Below the pieces are notes generated by a model. The model searched no databases and was not told the origin of the DNA. It was given only the letters and a program-made list of their open reading frames with translations. Positions 47,469 to 59,109 of a stretch of 64,000 nt of DNA are shown in pieces. Position 1 is the first letter of the stretch. Every line of letters starts with the position of its first letter. Origin of the DNA: Pinus tabuliformis (lineage: Eukaryota > Streptophyta > Pinopsida > Pinales > Pinaceae); assembly GCA_031772625.1 (NCBI GenBank), contig CM062820.1, positions 87,402,069-87,466,068 of the forward strand. The letters run 5' to 3'. Position numbers and translations under genes: made by a program.

Positions 47469-49250
47469 TTAAGTAGCATTGCCATGTTCATCATCATCAT
47501 CATCCAATAAACGATAACATCCTTGAGGTAGACTCAACATGTTCATAATAAATTTTTCATATTTATCACCAAGTATTTCAAAAACTTGGCTACAAGCCTC
47601 ATCATTGGTAAGAGCATCATAATTAACTAGCCAAATTCCATTGCACCTACATTCCACATTAATATTAGAGGGTGTCAAGGTCCTTTCAATAGATATGCTA
47701 GCAATTTCAACTATTTCAAACATTTTTACCTCTATCCCTGGTCTCTTTGCCATCCAATTTATTCTCTCAAACCTTAAAGAATTCTTAAAAGGCCCAAACA
47801 CACTTCTAGGGGTTGCAACTTATGAGTAATATCTAAGCAGTGCAAACACTATGTATACCTATCATGTTTTCCTCTATGGTTTCTAAAACTATGTTGTTGT
47901 GATGGCCATAAAAAATTAACAAGTATATGTTTGTAAGATAAACGCCTCCAAGCCCCAAGGGTTAGCTCAATCGGTCAAGCCGGGGCCTCGCCAATGGGAG
48001 GTCACAGGGTCGAAACCCGAAAGCTCTTGGGGTTAGGTCTGTGATGGCCGAGGGGTGTGACCCCCTTCGGGTGGGGTCCACCTTAGAGACTTCCGATCCT
48101 GGACGTAGCGGACCACTGACCATGGTATCCGTGAGCCAGAAGTGAAGAGAAAGAAAAAAAAAAGATAAACGCCTCCCGGTAAAAAGTGACAAAATGGGAT
48201 AGCCAAATCATAAACAATTATGTATTCATCCATGCATTAGGATGTGCAACCACGAATATTCCTTTCTCACAATTCTTGACATGGTTCTTCATATTTTTAT
48301 TTCCATAAAACAAATATTGCCTAGACATTGATAAACCAATTGTAATTGCACAAAATAATATAGTTATCCACGTTGTTGTTAGGAAACGCTTTCACACATT
48401 TTCACTCATTCTCTTGGAATTGATCCACATGCCATAATGCCTTCTAACTTGGAAAGGAAACTTGTCAGAATTGCATATATATTTTTTAAACTGTATGAAT
48501 GATCTTTGTATGCCTTGGATAGAGTGTAATAGAACTTGGTCAGAATTGTAGGGTGTAAATCCATAGCTTTGTCTCTATGTAGGATTTCAATTGTTCATAA
48601 TGTCAGCTCTTGATATATTTTCTTAACTCCTGCGCACTCCAATTTCCCAAAATTCCATATTTGAATGGACTCAAAGTGGAGCAGCGTTAGCCTTAAGTTG
48701 TATCAACTCTAGGTCATGGCCAATTTCAAGTATCTCGTTACACCAATCAACTATTTCCTCCTTTTGTTCAATTAACACCATAATAACCCCTTTCGTCTTC
48801 TTCCTTGCATGAGGCATTTAGCCAATAATGTATTTACGCTGGTGAGTTCCATATTTTAGCACTACAACTCTTATTAAGCATCCATTGAAGTCAACATCAT
48901 CAATTTCCTTTAGCATGTCCTCTTTAGTTCGACCTCTGTTAACACTAATATTCTTGGTTAACCTTGCACCTTCCACTATAATTCCTGCAGAAGCACCACC
49001 TTCAACATCTACATCATATGTTCTTCAACTTTTATATCATTATGCTCTTCAAAACCTACGAGATTTAACACCTCATTTGAGGAAGAGTTTTGTAGATGAT
49101 CAACCCTTGTCACTTTCATTCTTACCCTCACAAGAGTAACACTATTTGCTCGTGCATGATAGTAAAAAAACCAATATTGTAGAATAATAGAGGTTGATGC
49201 AGTGCATAGCAACAAGGAAACGAAAAACTTTAAGGTAAACATAGGTGACA
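47469..49250 (-). pseudogene. Pogo-like DNA transposon transposase, split by a SINE
   Basis: Minus strand, read from about 49,010 (possibly 49,250) down to the stop at 47,469. N-terminal part: basic MPHARKKTKG then QKEEIVDWCNEILEIGHDLE, like the HTH of CENP-B/pogo proteins (near 48,700-48,830). Catalytic DDE_1-type core: FVVAHPNAWMNT-LFMIWLSHF (48,178-48,260), then LTNIYLLIFYGHHNNIVLET (near 47,880-47,940) where the family has L-D-G-H, so the second catalytic Asp is Tyr here; then THKLQPLEV and FGPFKNSLRFERINWMAKR, then LTPSNINVECRCNGIWLVNY (47,570-47,800), the usual C-terminal signature. It has several stops and at least one frameshift, just before FGPFK. A SINE sits between the two catalytic parts. 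Terminal inverted repeats and a TA target site were not located. Confidence 0.78.
47935..48176 (+). mobile_element. tRNA-derived SINE with 15 bp target duplication
   Basis: Body 47,950-48,161 (212 bp), flanked by perfect direct repeats AAGATAAACGCCTCC at 47,935-47,949 and 48,162-48,176. The head has RNA polymerase III boxes: A box TAGCTCAATCGG (47,963-47,974) and B box GGTCGAAACCC (48,008-48,018), 33 bp apart as in tRNA genes. The body is GC-rich with a CCCCCTTCGGGTGGGG hairpin, and the tail is A-rich (GAAGAGAAAGAAAAAAAA). It would be moved by a LINE enzyme. The perfect duplication marks it as the youngest piece of this nest. The SINE family is not identified. Confidence 0.88.
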
Positions 49251-50536
49251 AGAAACAAAACTTTAAAAGGAGAGATTCTATGAAATAGTGTTGATCCCTA
49301 ACTAAATATTCGTGGTGAGGGAAACTTTTGCAGTGACCTATAGAGAAGTTACAAGTATTGTAAACTGAGTTGAAGAAATGGTGCTTCCATTAATGATGGT
49401 TTAGATTTATAATGCTCCATTGGAAATCTTGATTGATGAGTCCTAAGAATAAAGATACATTGTATGAAATTCTGACAGTGGTATAGAGAGCAATATTTTA
49501 AACTCAGTTGCCCCAATGGTGCTTCTATGAATTATAGATTAAATGTATAAGATTTCATTGGAAAGTTGAGTGGTGAATGGTTATTGACATGGATTGCATA
49601 TGCAAAATGATGATATCTATGTCTAGGATTGATTTGATTATGATCTAGGGGCTCTTAGTTTCTACTAGCCAACGTTGGTGCTTCTAAAATGTTTAATGGC
49701 CCTAGAAGATTAATTTGATTAATGGTCATTTTGAACATAGTTGAAAAAGTTACTCCTTTACATTATAGGTTGCAAACTTACTGGTGGGTCATGGAAAGCA
49801 TTGAATGATAAGCATTACCTATTCATGTCTGATAAGATGCACAAGGGGAAAGAAGCATTGGGATCTATATGGACTTGAGGTTATACATATTGAAACATCA
49901 TTTACTATAGACATTCTCCAGCAATCAACCTCTCTGTCAGATGTGATAGGTGATCTGTACATGAAAACTGAACCTTGTTGGACTAAAATTTGATGGTTCT
50001 TAATGTATAAGGATTTGAAGTGTCTTTACATTAGAGAGTTTAAATATGTGTTTGGACATGATGTTTTGTATGGTAGTGAAATAAGAGTCACTTTCTAGAC
50101 AATTGTATGCCTAGTGAGTTTATGGACTATTTTTAAACTTGTGAGCATTCTTCATTATTTTAATACCACTTTTATAATGTGTTATCAATGTGTTGTGTTT
50201 TGATTTGTTATAGCTTCAGAGGTGAAGTTCTATCTTCACTATTGGCCCCCATTCCACTACTAGCTCCCTCCCCTAGTTTATCACTTGCTCCAGAATCACA
50301 AACTCATGAGGCATTGATTACAATTGAATAGAACAAATGAGAACTTGACAATAATATTAATGGAGTTGCAAAAATTAAAAAAAAACGTAATTAGGTCACT
50401 GTATCAGGACAATACATTAAGCATGAAATAATGATTGTGAGAACATTCTCCATTACAATAGGAATGACTTGGGATCATGACATCAAATACAAAAAGGTTT
50501 AAAGCATTGATCAACAAGAGGTGTTGCTTAAGAATA
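49251..50536. repeat. Degenerate ~138 bp duplications, no gene
   Basis: Segments around 49,361 and 49,499 (both AAACT-AGTTG ... AATGGTGCTTC ... CATTGGAAA) and a weaker one near 49,650 (GTTGGTGCTTCTAAAATG) look like old tandem copies. Otherwise AT-rich without frames. Confidence 0.45.
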
Positions 50537-50622
50537 ATGTATTACCCCAAAAAACAACACCTCATGTTTAATTTCAAATGTAGTATTACACCACAAAAAA
50601 CACCCCATGTTTAATTTCAAAC
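50537..50622. repeat. ~45 bp tandem duplication
   Basis: Two copies ending in CCCATGTTTAATTTCAAACG or its variant; about 85% alike. Confidence 0.65.
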
Positions 50623-51009
50623 GTATTAGAATGAGCAACATAGGAACTGCCAACATAAAATCCCAAGAATCAAATACATGCATAACCTAGCAAGGACTTC
50701 TGTGTTTTGGCAGCGGAGTAATGAAAAATAATCCAGACTGAAAAAAATGTTATCTTTTACATATCACAACAACTGTGTAGGAATTAAAACAAATCATTCA
50801 CAATCACCACATTATCAGACACAAGTCCCCATTGAAAAATCAGAGTAGCTTATCAAAATAAAAAAAACTCTCAATTTTGTAGTCTAAACAAAAAAACAAG
50901 CACAAGAATTTGAGATGATGACTCGACATAGGAAAATCATGGCTACTATGCAATAACCGAGTTGCCTAAATAATGTTAGCTTATTTGACCAATAATACTC
51001 AAAACACAA

Positions 51010-51480
51010 AACTACATTCTACCATTTCTGAAAGAGTCAAGTTAGAATGTACATGCAGCTGAAGGTTTCTCATTAAAACACCATTACTATTTGATAAACC
51101 ACCACGGTTGTAGATGACTTTCAATCCTGATCTTCGACACCTGACCTAATGAAAACGTGAGCTAATTAAATCATATTAATTTATGCCATCCATGACACAA
51201 CATCAAAAGTTTTATATTCTGCCATTTTCAAGAGAGACCATCTAGGGTGTATATCCAGATGAAAAGTTTTCAATGAGAAAGAAATTATTACTAATTCAAA
51301 ACATGTCAAGTTTTTACCTAACACACAATCATGATGTTCAAAACTTGAGTTAATGGAAACATCCCAATACACCATTCCCACCATTCACAACAGCTTTTAG
51401 ATCTTGCTAATTCAAGGAGAGATTATTTGGAATATATGTATATGCAAATGAAAGTTCACCAAGGTATAGAAGCAATTACT
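51010..51480. repeat. Degenerate ~195 bp tandem repeats
   Basis: Three diverged units near 51,020, 51,220 and 51,410, each with a GARAGNNAGAY-TNNGAAT/GGTGTATAT motif followed by GAAAG/GAAGTTT-TCA and a run like AATTACTAA. About 60-65% alike by eye. Confidence 0.4.
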
Positions 51481-54400
51481 CATATGTTTTACAATCCTAG
51501 TTTAGAAAACTCCCATTATTCTTTTCAACATTTCCAACTAAAAACAATCTCTAGCAATGTGAGACTGCACTCACTATAATTTGCACTACTTTGAAGATCC
51601 AGTTGGTTGAAAGGCCTTGCATTTCGTGGTCACACAAAAATTTGAGCATTCAAGAGTCAAATACTTTGAAACAAAACCTAACCCATGTTCATCATTTAGA
51701 TATTATGATTCCATTGAATAATACCCTCTCTTGTTAAGACAATTAAGACCAGAAGACTATTAAATCAAAAGCTAAATAATGTTGTTAATAGGGTCTTACC
51801 TGGTCATTGAAAGAGGGGTGTTGTAACCCAAATCCATTATGGTATTTGAAAGGACTCAAAATTTCCTACTACTAAAACTATTATACCTTTGTTAAGAAAC
51901 AAAATCCATTCAAAAAATAATTCACATGCATGAATTTTACAAAATCTTAGACATGTGAGAGTGCTACACCTGTACTTGATAAGCCTTGAAATCTATAGTT
52001 ACATCTTGTTTTAAACAAACAAACAACCCTCCTATGGTATGGTTATGTGATCCTCCCTAGAAAGCCACAAATTATTTCATATATATTTTAGAAATGAAAT
52101 GATACAAAAAATCGATATATCCAATATTCTGGTATTAGTGAACAGGATAACAATATTGATGATGGAGGAAAGGAAGGAGAACTCAGATTGACCTGTAACC
52201 CTAGAAAAACTACATTTTTTATGGTTGTCTCTAGGTCGACCCCCAATACTGGTTCCTTCCTAAAGAATATCATGCCTCCCCAAGGACCTCGTAAAGAACA
52301 AAAATCAAAACCCTCCAATCCAAAAATATTTCAGAATGAAAAATATCAAAAAGATGAAATTGAAAGGAAAAAAGTGAAACAATTGACAAACAATTCAAGG
52401 AACATAATGCATTTCATCGAAGCTTTGATCTAGTAGTGATAAAAAAAAGAAAGAACATAAAAAAATGAAAACATGAAACGGAATCAAAGAACATGTAAGA
52501 GAATGAAAAGGAAAATCTACACCTCTTAACTCTATAATCACTCCTCCTATGATGGGAATTGCATATTTGTTTTAGTTCTTCACCACTTCTTGAATGTTAA
52601 TGGGATTCTTTTTCTTCTACAAGGGGGGAATGTCATGGATAGATAGCATTAAGATAGATCCAAAAAAATATCCATCTAATATAGTCATATTTTTAATCGA
52701 AAGTGTGAAGTGCAAAGAAAATGAATAGCATCAACTCACCTTGTGCATTGTAGTTGTTAGTACATCACAACAATCAAATGGACTGGCCAATATGGAAGCA
52801 ACAATGAGATCATTTATGTGTGCCATGTCCATAATTAAGTATGCCCCAACTGTGTTGGAAATATTCCCAAACCACAAACATTTTAGTACTAAAAATCATA
52901 AAAAATCCAACATTACATACTATAAGAACATATTAATAAAATATGATAGAATAAACAGTGTTGGAAAGAGAAATTTTTGAAAGGAAAACCATTATAATAT
53001 TTGTAGAAATATCCAGGGTAATCAATATCTCGAGATATGCACTAGCACTAGCAATGATAAGCTTGATCCTAAAATGGGTGGCATTCTTCTCAAGCATCTC
53101 ATAGTCAATGAATCCTATAACCCAAGAAAACAAACCCGACCATTAACACTTTGAACACTTGCCCAAAAGATTGGTTCAATATTTGTCAATGATGGAACTA
53201 TTTCCCTCCTAATTATTATTAGACAGGAAATGCAAGCTCACATGTGGACTCATCTAGATGATATGGCATTGACTCAAAGTAAATTGATGTAGCAGATACT
53301 TTCTTTTCTGCTATCATGAATCAATGAGACAGATGCCCTCCATGTGGTAAGTCCAAACCCTAAACGTTGCAAAGAAATTTTTCACATGTTACATGCCCAA
53401 ATAGGAATGATAATATTATCAAAGGAGGTTTGTGGTTCAAAACCATACACACCATAATGCAATGATTTGGTTGGAGGAGAGTTGTATAAAAAACACAATT
53501 AGATGGGGGTCGAGATAGTGGTTGAAAATTAACACCCCATGTACTATTGTTAAGATGGAATGATTCTAGGGCCCTCTCCTAGCAAATCCTCTCACTTTTG
53601 TCAATGAATTCATTGCCAACATATTATATGCATGGCATAAATCCCAACCCAACATTGTAGTGAATAAATATAGAAAAGTGTCCAACAACTGTATCCATCA
53701 TTGTGATAATAGATACTCATGTAACAACTATAGGTCTCTACACTATAACGCTAAACCTAGAAACCATTACACACATGTCAAACATTCAAACTAAAAAGTA
53801 CAGGTTCAAAAGCTAAGAGAAACTGCGTTTAACAAGAAACAAATACCCAGTGGCAAGAAGAAACTTCCAAGTAGCTCAGACACAACCACAATAATGATGG
53901 TGTCGTTCTTCACATTCCAAGTTATATCTTCAGGCACTTACCTCTTACCGGGGATTCCTTATGAATGCTTGTTTGTTAGACATCATCCAACATCTTCCAT
54001 AACTACCCAGGATATAAAATATTCAGAATAAATAAGTTCAAAGCCATTGAATTGTGACTGCTTTTCTTTCTCAATTATCACATTCGTCTCAGGATCAAGC
54101 TCACTCAGAGGAGGATCTGAAAATATTTGATTTACCTCTACACAGAGTAATTTACAAACTAGATAAAGAAATCACAATAAATTTAGTACCCTCGGTAACT
54201 GAGGAATTGTTTGGCAGGAGCATTAATTGTATTATTGAGGTCTACAATTTCCATTTGCTGGCATCTAAGGGGAATCCAGATCAACAACAAAGTCTTTATC
54301 AAGCCATTCACTAACCAGTAACTCAAAAAACTATAAATAAAACTGAGGTATTTGACATAGTTCATTAAATGAAGATAAGAAGCTTATTTGCAGCAACTCA

Positions 54401-55031
54401 ATTCACAAATGAATCTTCTAAACACCTCCAAGTTAAACTATATTCAACTATGATCTGTGCTTTCTTCACTTTGTCTTCAAATGGAAATATTATTAAGGAT
54501 GTCACACAAGCTGTCTATACATGTAGTAATTTCAATCATAAACAAATACATAAATAAATAAATCATAGTGTGAATTGTGAACAACATGCACACCTTGGAG
54601 GTTGCAGGGTTGCACCAGCATGAACGCCAAAGTATTTCCCATTGTCAAGCTTGTTGTGATACAAAAAGGTTTATATTATGGACACGACCTCAAAGTTTCA
54701 AACCTCCTAATTTTCTGCTTTTCTATTTCTAGGGAACCCCAAAAACTAGTTTTGAAGTTTTGGGCATCAAATTTGCAGTTGGGTTCCAACTATATTGACC
54801 CAACATGCCCATCCTTACTGCTCCATTTCCCATTATGAAATGCAATGAATATGTTTGCTCTTGAAACAAGAGCTATCCTCTGTTCCCACCTCAAAATGTG
54901 AAATATAATCAAATACCGAGAGACATGTGAATCCAGAACTTGATGTATTGTGGATAATTCTCTGGTAGAGGTAGACATGAAAGACACCAAAAGCAGCACT
55001 AGTTCGAATCTTCCTCCTACACGTTTTTGAC
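51481..55031. other. No gene seen in insert
   Basis: 3.5 kb AT-rich sequence; frames of up to about 90 codons appear by chance. I recognised no protein, splice-bounded exon or repeat end here. Confidence 0.45.
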
Positions 55032-55172
55032 TTGGGTTCGAATCATAGATAATATACGAAAAAATAATATCACACATACAAGAGCAATTAACTTGGGTTC
55101 GAATCGCAGATAATATATAGAACAAGAATATCACACATATTCACAGATACTATATATAACAAGAATATCACC
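55032..55172. repeat. 61 bp tandem repeat, 2.3 units
   Basis: Copies starting TTGGGTTCGAATC at 55,032 and 55,093, plus a partial third from 55,141; each carries AGATAATATA and AATATCACACATA. It adjoins the 3' end of the LINE piece. Confidence 0.8.
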
Positions 55173-55690
55173 TTGGAAAGCACCAACAAATAAAGACCAT
55201 GGATTAGTTTTATCAAACTCTAGACTGCAACCCACCTTGGAATTTTAACCTTTTGAGTTATTTTTATGCCTTCATATAGGTATTTTATTTGATGATGTAC
55301 TTGAAAAGGAGGGATCTCCTTGTCTACAAAATTGTTATTCCTTATTTCCTATCCAAATGGCTCTAGAGGCAATCAGGGGCAATGATCTTTGTTATTTGAT
55401 TGCTCTATCATCAAATAGTCCAACAAGGAAGCCTCCTACCAAGTACCCTATCCTCAAATAAGGGGAGAATAACACCCCATACCTCCTCAACAAAAATACA
55501 AATGAACACCAACATGTGGTCTATTGTTTCCCCTTCACATTTGCATAGAGTACAAATTCCAAGACCTTACCTTGCTTATTTTTTAGAACCTCTCACGTTA
55601 AAACATTATTCGTTTGAGCCAACCACATAAAAATCATGGACTTCATTTAAGATTTAACTTTCCAAATCTTCCCCACCACCAAGCTACTAC
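55173..55690 (-). pseudogene. LINE fragment, zf-RVT region
   Basis: Minus strand. MKSMIFMWLAQTNNVLT is followed, one frameshift later, by GLGICTLCKCEGETIDHMLV and VEEVWGVILPLF, the zinc-binding zf-RVT module that follows reverse transcriptase in plant L1-type LINEs. Further on, NPWSLFVGAFQG (near 55,180) recalls the opening of the LINE RNase H domain. The reverse transcriptase itself, expected at higher coordinates, is not recognisable, and stops are frequent. So this is a short, old, truncated LINE relic lying across the 61 bp repeat. Confidence 0.6.
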
Positions 55691-56041
55691 TACTACTTCA
55701 TTATCAAAGATAGCCTTATACTACAAGCTAGTTGTCAATAGTCATATGGCAGGATCGTTGGACCATACAACTTTCTTGCATGAAGAAGATATGGAGACAA
55801 CTCTTTTCTCCTAAATGCAACCAATGTTGAGTTAAAAAAAAATGCTTGATTTTGTATTGAGCAACAAAAAAATATACGTAATTTCCTTGTGACAAAGTTG
55901 CTAAGATGGAATCTTCATCTACAAACACTTACCTATCAGGATGAGAAAATGAAAATCAAATTTCTTTCTTATTCAATAGACTCCAACTACGAGGTAAAAA
56001 AAAAAACACATTAGGTTTGTTTACCCCAACATTCCAACAAG

Positions 56042-56138
56042 TAGCAAGACCCCACTATATAATATAAGAGACTAGTAGGTATCCCAAAGGTAACAAGTCC
56101 CAACTATATAATATAAGAAAGTAGTAGGTATCCCAAAG
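56042..56138. repeat. 49 bp tandem duplication
   Basis: Two copies containing CTATATAATATAAGA and GTAGGTATCCCAAAG, starting at 56,042 and 56,091, about 90% alike. Confidence 0.85.
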
Positions 56139-56768
56139 TCCTTAAGGGGATCTAATGGAAAGAAGCGATCATTGTCAGAAGCCCCCCAATCAATATATAA
56201 ATGTAGATTTATTATTATTTTAATTGGAAATATTAAATTAACTAATAAAATTTATTTATGTCTCTCCCAATCTAAATTGCGTATTAGTCTTGCATTTTTT
56301 AACAGCGTTGTAACATGTGGATTAATTTTATTTTTGGTGCACAATCTCTGCCTTTTAGGACAATATGGTACAGTGGCCCGACCCCTACAGATCATTACGA
56401 AAAACTAAGAATAACGGAGAAGATGAAAGATTGTACAAACCATCATATTTTTCAAACAACTAATCCAACATCAATACCTTAAATTTTTCATGAATATATC
56501 ATATTATTGAGAACGTTTGAAAAACGAAATTTGGGCAGCAACTATCTCTCTTCTGTGAGGGTGATGCAGAAAGATTGATACGATTTCATTGTTTTGATTT
56601 TTTTTTCGTTAAATCAGAAAAACCAATATTAATGGAGATTTTGGTATATTTTACAAAATTTTGTGAAGTGACTAAACGTAGCTTTAACCATTCACCTTAA
56701 GATGTTTCTTTTACAATACAATTTCCTAAGTCTATTTAATATCTTCATTATCATGAAAACCAAGCTAT

Positions 56769-56859
56769 ATCCATCTTAACTCCACGTCTACCAATCTCTT
56801 AGAGGGATGAAATCTATTTATCCCTTTGAGCACTTGGTAGACCTGGAATTAAGATGGAT
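56769..56859. repeat. Inverted repeat, 25 bp arms
   Basis: Arms 56,769-56,793 and 56,835-56,859 (ATCCATCTTAAYTCCASGTC and on) pair at 23 of 25 positions around a 41 bp loop that has its own AGGGAT/ATCCCT pairing. A related but looser segment recurs about 330 bp later (57,170-57,265), sharing AAGATGGATCTA and GGGTCAATACCATG. Confidence 0.8.
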
Positions 56860-57424
56860 CTAAGATGATAGAATTTCCCCTTAAGTAGCATATGCTCACA
56901 TGAATACCATGGTATTACCATGGGTCAATACCATGAGTTATCATAAACCTACAGCTTAAAAACTACTATTAGTAATTTATAAAAATTAATAAAATTAATA
57001 ATTGATTTTTATTTTATTTTTTTATTTTAACTGAGTTAAAATGTTTAAGTGGCATTAAATTACAAGATTTATTTTTACTCTTGACATACCCAGCCCCGAG
57101 AGTGATCAAATATTTTTTCACTCTATGCTTGTTTGCATATCATGATATTTGATCTCTCTCGACGTTTACTAGATCCAAAGTAAAGATGGATCTATGTTGG
57201 TTTAATTCTCCCCTTTAAATAGGCTACATTCCACGTGAATACTATGGGTCAATACCATGTTCCATGTTTATTTTTATTAATACTAATATGGGTTAATAAT
57301 GTTTTTTTGCATGGTATTAATAATAATTTGGCCCATGGTATTTGACCCATAGCTTCACCTAAATATAATGGACTTTTTGAGTGTTCGTAAATATAAGGTG
57401 GCTTATGGAGTAAAAATATAAAAA

Positions 57425-57720
57425 AATGTTTTATTTATTTACCATACCTCTAGTTTATTTATATTTTTATTAATTTACCTTACCTCTTTTATAAATATGG
57501 TATTTCGCCCATAGGATTCACTTAAATAAAACCTCTTTTTGAGCCTTCTTAAATAGAAAGAGGGTTATGGACTAAATATAAAAAGAGGTTTTATTTATTT
57601 ACCATACCTCTAGTTTATTTATATTTTTATTTATTTACCATACCTTTGGAGCAAGTATAAAAATAGGTTTTATTTATTTACCATACGTCCACTTTATTTA
57701 TATTTTTATTTATTTACACC
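57425..57720. repeat. AT-rich tandem repeats, ~75-165 bp spacing
   Basis: The block GTTTTATTTATTTACCATAC ... TTTATTTATATTTTTATT occurs at 57,430, 57,590 and 57,667 with few changes. Confidence 0.75.
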
Positions 57721-58059
57721 CTTTCCATCTATGAAAACCATATTTGAAAGCAGGGAGTAGTTCATAGAAGAAATCAGGCTGATTAGGACCAAATACAACC
57801 TCCCAAACCAGAAAATGGGCGATTGCAAACGAATTTAACATTGCAAAGCACAAAATCAGGCGATTGTAATGGAATACAACGAGTATTTTCATAGTTTATC
57901 CACCCGCTTTTTTTGGGGCTAAAATGAAAAAAAAAAAAAAAAAAAAAATTTTGGCTAACTATATGAAATGGGTGTTTTACAAAACTTTTGCCCCTCTAAA
58001 ATGAAAAACGCCTTAAATTTCATGCTTGGGCTAAAATTTGCCCCTAAAATTTACCATGC

Positions 58060-59040
58060 AGGTCACATAGTGGGCATAGGTTGGATAGAGATGACACAAT
58101 CAGAGATGGAAGATTATTGGATACACCTGATAGGAGAGGCAGTAGACATGGGATTTACTCTAGTTCTAGTTCAAACAGATATCATGGTCATCATTACTAT
58201 CATCCGTATAGGAGGTGTGATAGGTGATATTTTCTGGATGAGTTCAATAAAGCAAGTCCACCTAGATTTCATGGATAAATGAAGAAGTCACGGATGCTGA
58301 AGCATGGTTTCTTGGGATGAATAATTTCTTCAGGCTACATGATTACTCAACAAACATGAAGGCCAAATAGCTACATTTAGTCTTAAAGGTAAAGAAAATA
58401 TCTGGTTGGAATATGTAAAGAATGTCAGAGGTATTCATGAAGAGAAGTTTACTTGGAGTGAGTTCGAGAGACTATTCAAGAATAAGTATCTATCAGAGTG
58501 ATACTATGATGACAAAGAAAAGGAATTATATGAGATGAAGATGGGATCTATGACCGATGAGGAGTACACTAGAGGATTCTTAGATTTATTGAGGTATGTT
58601 CCTTATCTGAAGGAGGAGAAAGTGAAGATTTAGAGATTCATCAGTGGGTTTCCAGTAGCATAAAAAGACATGATTGAGTTGGATGATCCTATATCCTTGG
58701 AGGAGGCCATCCGAAAGCCAAATAATTGTTATGGTCAATCAAAGCGTAGATCTGAGACTAAGCACAACTGGAAAGGTAATGATAAGAATAAAGGAAAATA
58801 GGATAAGAAGCGAACAACACCTCAAGAGACAAGTAACAAAGAGAATGAAACACCACCTAAGAAGTTCAATGCATCTGACATAGGGCAGGGATTTTGGTCT
58901 TATGAGAAGAACAAGGGGGATGATAGGAAACCCTTACATTGTTGGAATTATGGTGGAAAGAATCGTAAGAGAGATTGTAAAAAACATCATGGTGGTAGAA
59001 CACATATCTATAGTGCTTAGGAGGCATAGATAATGGGGGA
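58060..59040 (+). pseudogene. Remainder of chromovirus gag
   Basis: Plus strand, after the insert: Arg/Asp/Ser-rich part, then the capsid-like helical region (EEKFTWSEFERLFKNKYLSE; YDDKEKELYEMKMGSMTDEE; YVPYLKEEKVKI) typical of Ty3/gypsy gag, then a Lys-rich stretch and a single CCHC-type knuckle region near 58,935-58,985. Broken. Confidence 0.85.
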
Positions 59041-59109
59041 TGTTGGATAGAGTATTCCTCGGATTCTTGAAATGCTAGATAACAGGAAAGGAGATACATA
59101 GGCTTCTAT

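Larger units (their letters stand above)
46046..58057. other. 12 kb foreign insert within gag
   Basis: Gag sequence before and after shows that this stretch is an insertion or a pile of insertions. At its edges stand GCAAGTCAC (46,037-46,045) and GCAGGTCAC (58,058-58,066), a 9 bp duplication with one mismatch; 9 bp is the length produced by Mutator-like elements. I see only a weak inverted similarity of the ends (AAATTTTAAG / AAATTTTAGG) and no Mutator transposase. Contents: tandem arrays, a pogo-like transposase, a SINE and a LINE piece. Confidence 0.55.

Noticed and set aside
47950-48030. A possible functional tRNA gene
   Set aside because: A and B boxes are present, but no full cloverleaf or anticodon arm can be drawn, and the 15 bp target duplication plus A-rich tail show a SINE.
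54790-55134. 114-codon minus-strand frame as a gene
   Set aside because: It runs through the 61 bp array and has no recognisable motif or context.
57927-57948. A22 run as the tail of a retrotransposon inserted in the chromovirus
   Set aside because: No LINE or SINE body stands directly before it and no target duplication was found around it.
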